Below, in pieces: positions 51,505 to 59,006 of a stretch of DNA of 64,000 nt. This stretch comes from Pseudolabrys taiwanensis (GTDB lineage: Bacteria > Pseudomonadota > Alphaproteobacteria > Rhizobiales > Xanthobacteraceae): assembly GCF_003367395.1 (NCBI RefSeq), contig NZ_CP031417.1, forward strand, positions 1,922,001-1,986,000. The letters are read 5' to 3'. A model generated the notes under the pieces. It saw nothing but the letters and a program-made list of their open reading frames with translations. It did not search any database and was not told where the DNA came from. A program made the translations under genes and the position numbers. How positions within the stretch are numbered: position 1 is the first letter of the stretch; every line of letters starts with the position of its first letter.

Positions 51505-53049
51505 TCAGACCTGCCGGCCCTGTTCGGTCCAGAACGGCGCGCGCAGCGCCTTCTTGTCGATCTTGCCGTTGAACAGCCGCGGCAGCGCGTCGACGAATTC
51601 GATGCTCTTGGGCTTCTTGTAGCTGGCGATGTTGGCGCGGCAGTGCGCGATCAGATCGTCGGCGCTCACCACGCTCCGCGTCACCACAAAGGCCTTGACC
51701 GATTCACCCCATTCCGGGTCCGGCACGCCGATCACCGCCGCCTCGCCGACGGCGGCATGCGAGCGCAGCGCCTCCTCGACTTCCCACGAATAGATGTTCT
51801 CGCCGCCGGAGATGATCATGTCCTTCTTGCGGTCCATGACGAAGACGAAGCGCTCGTCGTCGAACAAGCCGAGATCGCCGGTGTAGAACCAGCCGTCGCG
51901 CAGCGCGTTGGCGGTCGCGGTGCTGTTGTTCCAGTAGCCGCTCATGACGCCGGGCCCCCGCACGAGAATCTCGCCGATCTCGCCCGTATCGGCATCGCTG
52001 CCGTCGGCGCGGACGATGCGGATCTCGCAGCCGAGAAACGCCTGGCCGGCCGAGGCCAGCCGCCGCGTCTCGGCGGCGCTGCCTTCCAGCCTATGCTGCT
52101 CCGGCGTCAGCAGCGTCGCGACGATCGACTCCGTCATGCCGTAGATCTGCGTGAGGATCGGGCCGAAGGCCGCGACGGCGCGGCGCAAGGTCGGCACCGG
52201 CATCGGCGCCGAAGCGTAATGGATCGAGCGCAGCGCGCTGCGATCGACGATGTCGAGCTCGGCGCAGTCGAGCAGCCGCTGCACCATGATCGGCGCCAGA
52301 TGCGCGCAGGTCACCCGCTCCGCTTCGAACGCGTGCAGGACATCGGCCGGATCGAACGCCGCCTGCAAGATGATGGTGGCGCCGACCATGGTATGCGACA
52401 GCTGCTCGATGCGGCCGCCGATGTGGAACATCGGCATGACGATCAGCATCGTGTCGGAGGTGCGCGCGCTCGTTTCCAGCGCGATGGCGCGCGCCGACTC
52501 GACCACGGCGCGATGGCTGAGCATCACGCCCTTCGGCTTGCCCGTCGTGCCGCTGGTATAGATGAGATAGGCGATATCTTCATCGCGCAGGGTGACCGGC
52601 GGCAGGGTGTCGGCGGCCTGCCGTATGATCTCCTCGTAAACCGCCGCCGTGCCGTGCGGCGCGTCGATGCAGACCGCGTGCCGGATGCTCGGCACGGCGG
52701 CCATCAGCGCCTCGGCATGGTCCTTGAACTGCGAGTGGAAGACGAGCGCCGCCGGCTCGCAGTCATGCCCGATCGCCACCAGCTCCCGCGCGGCGAGCCG
52801 GTGGTTGAGATTGACCACGACCAGCCCGGCGCTCTCGCAGGCGCCGAACGTCTCGAGATAGGCCGGGCAATTCGGCGCCAGCACGGCGACTCGCTCCTGC
52901 GCCCGCAAGCCGAGGCCGAGCAGCGCGTTCGCCAGGCGGAAGGCCCGTCCGGCGAACGCCGCATAGGTGATGCGAGCGCCCTCGAAGACGAGCGCATCGC
53001 GGTTCGGATGCAACAGCGCGTTGCGAACGATGATATCACGCAAGTTCAT
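51505..53049 (-). CDS. AMP-dependent acyl-CoA synthetase
   Basis: 514 aa, GGAGG before the ATG. ANL superfamily: P-loop YTSGTTGKPKGVM, IYGMTE (A5), DGWFYTGDLG (A7), DRKKDMIISGGENI (A8) and the catalytic Lys in LPRLFNGKIDKKAL (A10). Activates a carboxylic acid to its CoA ester with ATP. First enzyme gene after the Liv-type receptor; provides the CoA ester for the dehydrogenase downstream. Confidence 0.94.
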   Translation of the reverse strand: MNLRDIIVRNALLHPNRDALVFEGARITYAAFAGRAFRLANALLGLGLRAQERVAVLAPNCPAYLETFGACESAGLVVVNLNHRLAARELVAIGHDCEPAALVFHSQFKDHAEALMAAVPSIRHAVCIDAPHGTAAVYEEIIRQAADTLPPVTLRDEDIAYLIYTSGTTGKPKGVMLSHRAVVESARAIALETSARTSDTMLIVMPMFHIGGRIEQLSHTMVGATIILQAAFDPADVLHAFEAERVTCAHLAPIMVQRLLDCAELDIVDRSALRSIHYASAPMPVPTLRRAVAAFGPILTQIYGMTESIVATLLTPEQHRLEGSAAETRRLASAGQAFLGCEIRIVRADGSDADTGEIGEILVRGPGVMSGYWNNSTATANALRDGWFYTGDLGLFDDERFVFVMDRKKDMIISGGENIYSWEVEEALRSHAAVGEAAVIGVPDPEWGESVKAFVVTRSVVSADDLIAHCRANIASYKKPKSIEFVDALPRLFNGKIDKKALRAPFWTEQGRQV

Positions 53050-53085
53050 GGCCGATGCCTCCCAGACGGACGCGTTTGCCGCGCC

Positions 53086-54297
53086 TCACTTCGTCAGTTT
53101 GCAGCCGCTCTGTTCGAGGGTGAGGAACGCTTCCTTGCCCGGAACGGTCGAGACCAGCTTGTAATAATCCCAATCCGACTTCGACTCTTCCGGCGACTTG
53201 ATCTGGAACACGTAAGCGTCGTGGATTTTGCGGCCGTTCGGCAGGATATAGCCCTTGCCGAACAGCGGATCGTCGGTCGGCAGCTTCTTCATCTCGGCGA
53301 CGACCTTGGCGCCGTCATCGACGCTGCCCACCGCCTGCACCGCCTTGAGATAATGCAGCACCGCGCCGTAGACGCCGGCCTGCATCATGGTCGGATAACG
53401 GCCGTTGTTGCGCTTGGCCCAGCGTTCGCTCCAGGCGCGAGACTCCGGCGTGCGATCCCAATAGAAGGTCTCGGTCACGTAGAGCCCCTGCGCCGCGGCA
53501 AGGCCAAGCGCCTTGATGTCGGTGATCATCATCGACAGGCCGACCAGGACCTGGTTGCCCTTGGTGATGCGGAATTCCTGCGCCTGCTTGATCGAATTGG
53601 CGGTGTCGTTGCCGCCGTTGGCAAGCGCGATCACGTCGGCCTTCGATGCCTGCGCCTGCAACAGATAAGACGAGAAGTCCGAGCTGTTGAGCGGATGGGC
53701 GACCGAGCCCACCACCTGACCGCCATTGGCCAGCACGACCTTGCTGGTCTCGTCGCGCAAATTATAGCCGAAGGTGTAATCGGCGGTGAGGAAGAACCAC
53801 TTCTTAAGGCCCTTTTTCACCAGCGCCGTGCCGATGGCGTTGGATTGCGACCAAGTATCGTAGGTCCACTGCACCGTATTGGGCGAGCAGCTCTTGCCGG
53901 TGAGCGCCGTGGTGCCGCCGGCGGAAATCAGCACCGCCTTGTTCTTGTCGCGCGCGATCTCCGCGACCGCGAGCGCGACCGCCGAGTTGCCGAGATCGGC
54001 GATGGCGTCCACATGATCGAGATCGAACCAGCGCCGCGCGATGCCGGCGCCGATGTCGGGCCGGTTCTGGTGATCGGCCGCGATGATCTCGATCGGCATG
54101 CCGGCGGCCTTGCCGCCGAAGTCTTCCGCCGCCATGCGCGCCGCGATGGTCGAGCCGTTACCGGTGCTGTCGGCGAAAACGCCCGACTGATCGTTCAACA
54201 CGCCGATGCGTACCACGCCGTCGCCTGCGACAGCGGTGCCGCCCAAACAGAATACGAGCGCGCACGCGCCCGCGACCTTGCTCCAAACCGGCTGCAT
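53086..54297 (-). CDS. Branched-chain-type ABC transporter substrate-binding protein
   Basis: 403 aa from the ATG at 54297 (GGGAGGAAA upstream); the frame opens earlier, but extension residues precede the signal peptide GACALVFCLGGTAVA. Mature part DGVVRIGVLNDQSGVFADSTGNGS, AARMAAEDFGGKAAGMPIEIIAADHQNRPDIGAGIARRW and ADYTFGYNLRDET are typical of receptors in aromatic and organic-acid gene clusters. No permease or ATPase accompanies it here; it may use the Liv system at 62178 onward. Divergent from the crotonase gene at 54417. Confidence 0.92.
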   Translation of the reverse strand: MQPVWSKVAGACALVFCLGGTAVAGDGVVRIGVLNDQSGVFADSTGNGSTIAARMAAEDFGGKAAGMPIEIIAADHQNRPDIGAGIARRWFDLDHVDAIADLGNSAVALAVAEIARDKNKAVLISAGGTTALTGKSCSPNTVQWTYDTWSQSNAIGTALVKKGLKKWFFLTADYTFGYNLRDETSKVVLANGGQVVGSVAHPLNSSDFSSYLLQAQASKADVIALANGGNDTANSIKQAQEFRITKGNQVLVGLSMMITDIKALGLAAAQGLYVTETFYWDRTPESRAWSERWAKRNNGRYPTMMQAGVYGAVLHYLKAVQAVGSVDDGAKVVAEMKKLPTDDPLFGKGYILPNGRKIHDAYVFQIKSPEESKSDWDYYKLVSTVPGKEAFLTLEQSGCKLTK

Positions 54298-54416
54298 CAA
54301 CTTTCCTCCCATCGATATTCGTTCTTGTTGAATTGCGATCAGATACGTTATGCGTGCAATGCCCTCCGGCATTCATTGCTGTGAACCGACATCGTCACAT
54401 CGAACGGAACCAACCC

Positions 54417-55178
54417 ATGACGCGGCCGAAGATCGTTATCGAACAGAGCAGTCGCGGCATCGTCGGCTTGACGCTGGCGCGCCCGGACAAAGGCAACGCG
54501 CTCGACGCGGAGATGCTCGCGCAGCTGCTGACGACGTTCGATCGCCTCGACGCCGATCCGGGCGCGCGCGTGCTCGTCATCCGCGGTGAAGGCAAACATT
54601 GGTGCAGCGGCGCCGACGTCAGCGGCGGTGTCGGCGATAGCCACGACGTGTCGATCGTCGATGTCTGCACGCGGCTGAACGTGCTGACGAAGCCGACTGT
54701 CGCGGTCGTACACGGCGCCTGCATCGGCGCGGGGCTTGCGCTCGCCGCGTCCTGCGATGTGCTGCTCGCGACGCCGGAAGCGTTCTTCGCAATTCCCGAA
54801 GTGCGCCTCGGCTTTCCGCCGGTCGAACTGATGCCGGTTTTCGTACCGGCATTCGGCGCCCGCTTTCTGCGGCGCTATCTCTTGAGCGGCGAGCGCTTCG
54901 CCGCCGATGTCGCGCTGCGCGTCGGCTTTGCCCATGCCGTCCATCCCGCAACAGCGATGGCGGCCGCGGTCGACGAAACCGCCGACGCTTTCCTCCGTGC
55001 CGCGCCCGGCGCCCTCGCCAACGGCAAGAAGCTGCTGCGCCGGTTCGCCGCCGGCGAACAGGCCGAAGACCTTCACGACCTCCACGCCCGCTGGATCGCG
55101 GGCGAGGAGGCCCGTGAAGGCCTCGCAAGCTTCAAGGAGAAGCGGCATCCGGGCTGGTACCTCCCTACAGGCGCTTGA
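54417..55178 (+). CDS. Enoyl-CoA hydratase/isomerase-family protein (crotonase)
   Basis: 253 aa from the ATG at 54417. Crotonase blocks: VGLTLARPDKGNALDAEML, RGEGKHWCSGADVSGG (first oxyanion-hole loop), PTVAVVHGACIGAGLALAASCDVLLAT (second oxyanion loop) and IPEVRLGFPP, where the acid E is one of the two hydratase glutamates; the other position holds Ile/Ala-type residues, so it may be an isomerase or lyase instead of a true hydratase. Divergent from the organic-acid operon, convergent with the HCHL-like gene. Confidence 0.9.
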   Translation: MTRPKIVIEQSSRGIVGLTLARPDKGNALDAEMLAQLLTTFDRLDADPGARVLVIRGEGKHWCSGADVSGGVGDSHDVSIVDVCTRLNVLTKPTVAVVHGACIGAGLALAASCDVLLATPEAFFAIPEVRLGFPPVELMPVFVPAFGARFLRRYLLSGERFAADVALRVGFAHAVHPATAMAAAVDETADAFLRAAPGALANGKKLLRRFAAGEQAEDLHDLHARWIAGEEAREGLASFKEKRHPGWYLPTGA

Positions 55179-55187
55179 GCGCTCTTG

Positions 55188-56003
55188 TCAGCCCGGGTGC
55201 GACTCGAGACCGGGGCGATACTTGCCGTTGAGGAAGTCGCCGATGCCTTCCTTGCGCCAGGCGTCGTTCTGGCGCTGCACCAGCTCCAGTTCCTTCGCCA
55301 TGGCGAAGTTCATCGCCGCTTCCCAGGTCATTTCGAGCGAGAAGCGATAGCCTTCCTTGGTGGCGCGCAGCGCGTGCACATCCTTGGCGGCGATCTTGCG
55401 GGCGATGGCCATGGTTTCCTCGATCAGCTTGGCCTTGGGGAACGACTTGTTGATGAAGCCGATCTTCGCCGCCTCGACGCCGTCGAAGTTGTCGCCGGTC
55501 ATCGCGTAGAACAATGCATCGCGCGGGCGCATCAGGTTGGCGAGTGACTTCGACACGCAGCCGCCGGGGAAGAGCTTGAAGTTGATTTCCGAGAGACCGA
55601 ACACGGCCTCGTCCGCCGCGAAAGCCAGATCGCAACCCTCGACGATCGAGAAGGCGCCGCCGAAGCAGAAGCCGTTGATCATCGCGATCACCGGCTTGGG
55701 ATAATAACGCAGCGTGCGGCCGCGCCATTCGGTAGCCATCTTCCACACGGCTTCGTATTCCGCCGGCTTGTCCTTGAGCTCGATGAAAAACTCTTTGAGG
55801 TCCATGCCGGCGCAGAACACATCGCCGGCGCCGGTGATGACGACCGCGCGCGCCGCTTCGTCATTGCGCAGGCTTTCCAGCGCCTCCGTCATTTCGCGGT
55901 GCAGCGTCGGGCTCATCGCGTTGCGCTTGCTGGGGCGGTTCAAGGTGATGATGGCGACCCCATCATTCTTATCGACCTTCAAGGTTTCGTACTTCGCCAT
56001 CAT
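55188..56003 (-). CDS. p-Hydroxycinnamoyl-CoA hydratase/lyase-like crotonase with altered phenol site
   Basis: 271 aa. The whole sequence lines up from memory with HCHL (feruloyl-CoA hydratase/lyase): NRPSKRNAMSPTLHREM, GAGDVFCAGMDLKEFF, NGFCFGGAFSIVEGCDLAFAADEAVFGLSEIN. Ser and Glu matching S123 and E143 of the Pseudomonas enzyme are present (S119, E139). The two tyrosines that hold the phenolic OH there (Y75, Y239) appear as Phe72 (KEFF instead of KEYF) and Phe/Met (NFAMAK instead of DYLYAK). So the substrate likely lacks a 4-hydroxyl or is bound differently. Possibly a beta-hydroxyacyl-CoA lyase or hydratase on a non-phenolic acyl-CoA. Divergent from a LysR gene. Confidence 0.85.
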   Translation of the reverse strand: MMAKYETLKVDKNDGVAIITLNRPSKRNAMSPTLHREMTEALESLRNDEAARAVVITGAGDVFCAGMDLKEFFIELKDKPAEYEAVWKMATEWRGRTLRYYPKPVIAMINGFCFGGAFSIVEGCDLAFAADEAVFGLSEINFKLFPGGCVSKSLANLMRPRDALFYAMTGDNFDGVEAAKIGFINKSFPKAKLIEETMAIARKIAAKDVHALRATKEGYRFSLEMTWEAAMNFAMAKELELVQRQNDAWRKEGIGDFLNGKYRPGLESHPG

Positions 56004-56044
56004 AGGCTCCCAAGACAGTTTCTGAGCCTATCTTGCGCCGCTTT

Positions 56045-56080
56045 TATTATTTGTCCAATTGCATGTTCCAATTTATAATA
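56045..56080. promoter_or_regulatory. AT-rich dyad in LysR divergent promoter
   Basis: The 82-bp gap between the HCHL-like gene and the LysR gene is strongly AT-rich, with TATTAT (56045-56050) mirrored by ATAATA (56075-56080) and CCAATT repeated at 56055-56060 and 56068-56073. LysR regulators bind imperfect AT-rich dyads in such places. Confidence 0.5.
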
Positions 56081-56085
56081 TTAGC

Positions 56086-57024
56086 ATGATTAATATACGG
56101 AACATCGATCTCAACCTCCTCGTCGTGTTCGAAGCACTGATGCAGGAGCGTAATGTCACGCGCACCGCCGACCGCCTCGGGCTGTCGCAGCCGGCGATCA
56201 GCCTGTCTCTGCGGCGGCTGCGCGAAAGCCTCGACGATCCCCTCTTCATCCGCACGCGCGGCGGCATGCGGCCGACGCGTCGCGCCGAACAGATCTTCTC
56301 GTCGGTCGCGCAGGCGCTCGACTCCGTGCAGAACATCCTGCAGACCGGCACGTCGTTCTCACCGAACCAGGCGCAGCGTTCATTCAACGTGATGATGTCG
56401 GACATCGGCGAGATCATCTATCTGCCGCGTCTCATTCAAAAGCTGCGGCAGGTCGCACCGGGCGTGCGGCTGTCGGTGCGCCGGCTCGCCCGCCCGCGCG
56501 TGCATGACGAGCTCGCGTCCGGCGGCATCGACCTCGCGATCGGCTGGGTCGAGACCACGGCCGACCTGATCCGCGACGACCTCTTCGACGAGAAGTTCGT
56601 CGGCATCGTGCGGCCCGATCATCCGCGCATCGGCAAACGCATCAGCCTCGCGCAGTTCGCGTCCGAATGGCATCTGGTCGTCGGCCGGCAGGAACTCGCC
56701 TCCGACAGCCTCTTCCTCGCCGCCAACGACAAGCGCGAGCAGGCGTTGGCGCGCGCCTTCCGCCAGCGCAAGGTCGCCGTGCAGGTGCCGCACTTCCTCG
56801 CCGTGCCGAACATCATCAGCCACACAGACTTGATCTGCGTGGTGCCCCGGCAGCTCGGCGACATCTACGCCGAGCTCGGCCAGGTGCGGCCCGCCACGCT
56901 GCCGCCGGGCTTCGGCTCCTTCACCGTGTCGCAGTTCTGGCACAAGCGCTTCGAGAAGGACCAGGGCAGCCTCTGGCTGCGCGGCGTCGTGCGCGAATTG
57001 TTCGCCTCGCCGCAGAACAGGTAG
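56086..57024 (+). CDS. LysR-family transcriptional regulator
   Basis: 312 aa from the ATG at 56086, chosen because MINIRNIDLNLLVVFEALM is the standard LysR beginning (an ATG at 56059 would add 9 residues). Helix-turn-helix: NVTRTADRLGLSQPAISLSLRRLRESLDDPLFIRTRGGMRPT in pieces. The C-terminal ligand-binding domain shows LPRLIQKLRQVAPGVRLSV, GGIDLAIGW and LICVVPRQLGDIYAE. Looks like the NahR/NodD/SyrM-type group. Divergent from the HCHL-like gene, which it likely controls. Confidence 0.93.
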   Translation: MINIRNIDLNLLVVFEALMQERNVTRTADRLGLSQPAISLSLRRLRESLDDPLFIRTRGGMRPTRRAEQIFSSVAQALDSVQNILQTGTSFSPNQAQRSFNVMMSDIGEIIYLPRLIQKLRQVAPGVRLSVRRLARPRVHDELASGGIDLAIGWVETTADLIRDDLFDEKFVGIVRPDHPRIGKRISLAQFASEWHLVVGRQELASDSLFLAANDKREQALARAFRQRKVAVQVPHFLAVPNIISHTDLICVVPRQLGDIYAELGQVRPATLPPGFGSFTVSQFWHKRFEKDQGSLWLRGVVRELFASPQNR

Positions 57025-57033
57025 CGACGCGCG

Positions 57034-58149
57034 CTAGCCGCCCCAGATCGCCCGCGCCGTCTCGACGATCAGCGCGAGTTTCGCGCGCTGATCGGCCTCG
57101 GTCACCGGATTGCCGGCGACAGTCGAGGCGAAGCCGCATTGCGGCGAGATCGCCAACCGGTCGAGATCGATGTAGCGGGTCGCTTCGTGGGTGCGCGCCT
57201 TGAGCGCGTCGACGTGCTCGAGCACCGGCAGCTTCGAACTGATGAGACCCAGCACCAAGCCCTTGCCCTTCGGCACGAAGCGCAACGGCGCGAAATCGCC
57301 GGCGCGCGGCGTGTCGTATTCGAGCAGGAAATGATTGACCTTGGTGTTGGCGAAGAAGCGTTCGGCCACCGACTCGTAGCCGCCGGCGCCGAGATAATGG
57401 CCCTTGAAGTTGCCACGGCACATATGCACGCCGACGACGACCTCCGGCGGACAGTCGGCCACCGCCTGATTGATGCTGTCGATATAGAGGTCGACCAGCT
57501 TGTCCGGCTCCATGCCGGACTTGGCGATCACGTCGCGGATGCCCGGATCGCAAAGCAGCGCCACCGCCACTTCATCGAGCTGGATATAGCGGCAACCGGC
57601 CTTGGCCAGCGCCGCGATCTCCTGTTTGAAGATCGTGGCGAGGTCGGCGAAGAAGGCATCGACGTCGCTGTACGCCGCTTTGTCGGCGAAATCGTTGCAG
57701 CGGTAGAAGTGCATGGTCGACGGCGCCGGCAGCGTGATCTTGCCGGTGACCTTGGTCACGCCGTGCAGGAATTCGTACTCGTCGAGCGCCAGAGGTTGCT
57801 TGCGGCGGATTTTGCCGTTGGCATAGGGCGCGGTGAACGCAACCTCGTGGCCCTGGTCATTGCGAAACTTGAACGAGGCTTCCTTGATCTCGAAGCCCTC
57901 GATCCGCTCGACGAAACGGCCCCAATAGGAGCCGCGGCGGAATTCGCCGTCGGTCACGACCTGCAGCCCGACCTCCTCCTGCATCGCGACGACGTCGCGG
58001 ATGCATTGATCCATGATGCGGTCGAACGCCGCGTCGTCGATTTCCTTGGCGGCATGGCGGCGGAAGGCCTGCTTCAGGGCCGAAGGCCGCAACAGGCTGC
58101 CGACATGATCGGCGCGGAACGGTGGGCGGCCTTTCGCCAGCGGGGCCAT
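57034..58149 (-). CDS. MetE C-terminal-like (cobalamin-independent) methyltransferase
   Basis: 371 aa from the ATG at 58149 with GGAGG upstream. Corresponds to the catalytic half of MetE. N-terminal FRADHVGSLLRPSALKQAF, VVTDGEFRRGSYWGRFVE, then the zinc ligands: H and C in GVHMCRGNFKG, E in LLEYDTPRAG, and C in SPQCGFAST. Zn activates a thiol as methyl acceptor. Lone proteins of this type often act on substrates other than homocysteine, for example in demethylation or thiol transfer; there is no N-terminal MetE half. Divergent from the TetR gene with a shared operator motif. Confidence 0.88.
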   Translation of the reverse strand: MAPLAKGRPPFRADHVGSLLRPSALKQAFRRHAAKEIDDAAFDRIMDQCIRDVVAMQEEVGLQVVTDGEFRRGSYWGRFVERIEGFEIKEASFKFRNDQGHEVAFTAPYANGKIRRKQPLALDEYEFLHGVTKVTGKITLPAPSTMHFYRCNDFADKAAYSDVDAFFADLATIFKQEIAALAKAGCRYIQLDEVAVALLCDPGIRDVIAKSGMEPDKLVDLYIDSINQAVADCPPEVVVGVHMCRGNFKGHYLGAGGYESVAERFFANTKVNHFLLEYDTPRAGDFAPLRFVPKGKGLVLGLISSKLPVLEHVDALKARTHEATRYIDLDRLAISPQCGFASTVAGNPVTEADQRAKLALIVETARAIWGG

Positions 58150-58169
58150 GACATCCTCCCTCGATATTT

Positions 58170-58196
58170 TTCTATAGCTCAATAGATAGAATTTAG
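58170..58196. promoter_or_regulatory. TetR-type operator candidate upstream of MetE-like/TetR genes
   Basis: TTCTATAGCTCAAT (58170-58183) followed by ATAGAATTTAG (58186-58196). TTCTAT and ATAGAA form a 6-bp inverted repeat. The 14-bp block recurs exactly, in opposite orientation, at 58959-58972 before the acyl-CoA synthetase gene. Probably the site of the TetR protein encoded between the two. Confidence 0.68.
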
Positions 58197-58290
58197 ATCG
58201 CCGCCGTGGCAAAAGACAATGGCCTCGGATGGAAGTCGCCTTGTGCGGTGCACATCGCTTCCGGGCCTCAGTTCAGGAGCGAAGCGGCCG

Positions 58291-58929
58291 ATGGGCGTCG
58301 CCAGCCTTGCCTCCCCCCGTCGCGCGGCCAATCAGCGCCGCCGCGCGCCGCAGATCATCGAAGCCGCCGCCCGCGTCTTCGCCGAGCGCGGCTATCACGG
58401 CGCCACCACGCAGGACATCGCCGATGTGCTCGGCATCCGCCAGGCGAGTCTCTATTACTACTTCTCGTCCAAGGAGGCGGCGCTCGAGGCCGTCTGCCTG
58501 AAAGGCGTGGAAGGTTTTTTCGATGCCGCCAAGACCATCGCCGCCGGTCCCGGCAGCGCGCAAGAACGCCTGACTTTATTGATCAATTCGCATTTGTCGC
58601 CGCTGATCGACCGCCGCGACTTCGTCAAGGTTTTCCAGAACGAGCGTAAGTTCCTGCCGGCGGAAAGCCGCAAGCGCATCGGCCGCTGGTCGCGCGGGCT
58701 GGAGCGCATTTTCGAGGACGTGATCGCCGAGGGCGTCGCCAAAGGCGAATTCCGCGCCGATCTCGACCCGCGGCTGACGACACTCGCCATTCTCGGCATG
58801 TGCAACGCAGCAACGACCTGGTACCGCAAGGAAAACGTGCCGGTTTCGCACATCGCCAAGGAGTTCGCGCGATTGGCGCTGCAGGGCATCGATGCGCCGG
58901 AAGCGGCGCGCCGTCCCCGGCGCCGCTGA
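58291..58929 (+). CDS. TetR-family transcriptional regulator
   Basis: 212 aa from the ATG at 58291; an ATG at 58219 in the same frame would add 24 residues unlike the family. The helix-turn-helix reads QIIEAAARVFAERGYHGATTQDIADVLGIRQASLYYYFSSKEAALEAVCL in pieces. The C-terminal domain has FADLD-type helices common in regulators of fatty-acid or aromatic acyl-CoA metabolism (KstR/FadR-like). Sits between two copies of a shared motif, so it likely represses the MetE-like gene and the acyl-CoA synthetase-liv operon until an acyl-CoA binds. Confidence 0.92.
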   Translation: MGVASLASPRRAANQRRRAPQIIEAAARVFAERGYHGATTQDIADVLGIRQASLYYYFSSKEAALEAVCLKGVEGFFDAAKTIAAGPGSAQERLTLLINSHLSPLIDRRDFVKVFQNERKFLPAESRKRIGRWSRGLERIFEDVIAEGVAKGEFRADLDPRLTTLAILGMCNAATTWYRKENVPVSHIAKEFARLALQGIDAPEAARRPRRR

Positions 58930-58942
58930 GACAATCGCGGCT

Positions 58943-58977
58943 ATAGACTCGCAATTCGATTGAGCTATAGAATTTAG
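58943..58977. promoter_or_regulatory. Second copy of the TetR-type operator motif
   Basis: ATTGAGCTATAGAA (58959-58972) is the exact reverse complement of the block at 58170-58183, and ATAGAATTTAG (58967-58977) is shared in the same orientation. A further TATAG occurs upstream at 58942-58946. It lies 30-48 bp before the synthetase ATG, over the probable promoter. Confidence 0.68.
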
Positions 58978-59006
58978 CCAGAGGAAACGCGCGAAGAGAG
59001 CGCCGA

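Noticed and set aside
50443..54384. 1313-residue open frame on the plus strand
   Set aside because: Antisense to the acyl-CoA dehydrogenase, synthetase and receptor genes, which show complete family motifs on the minus strand.
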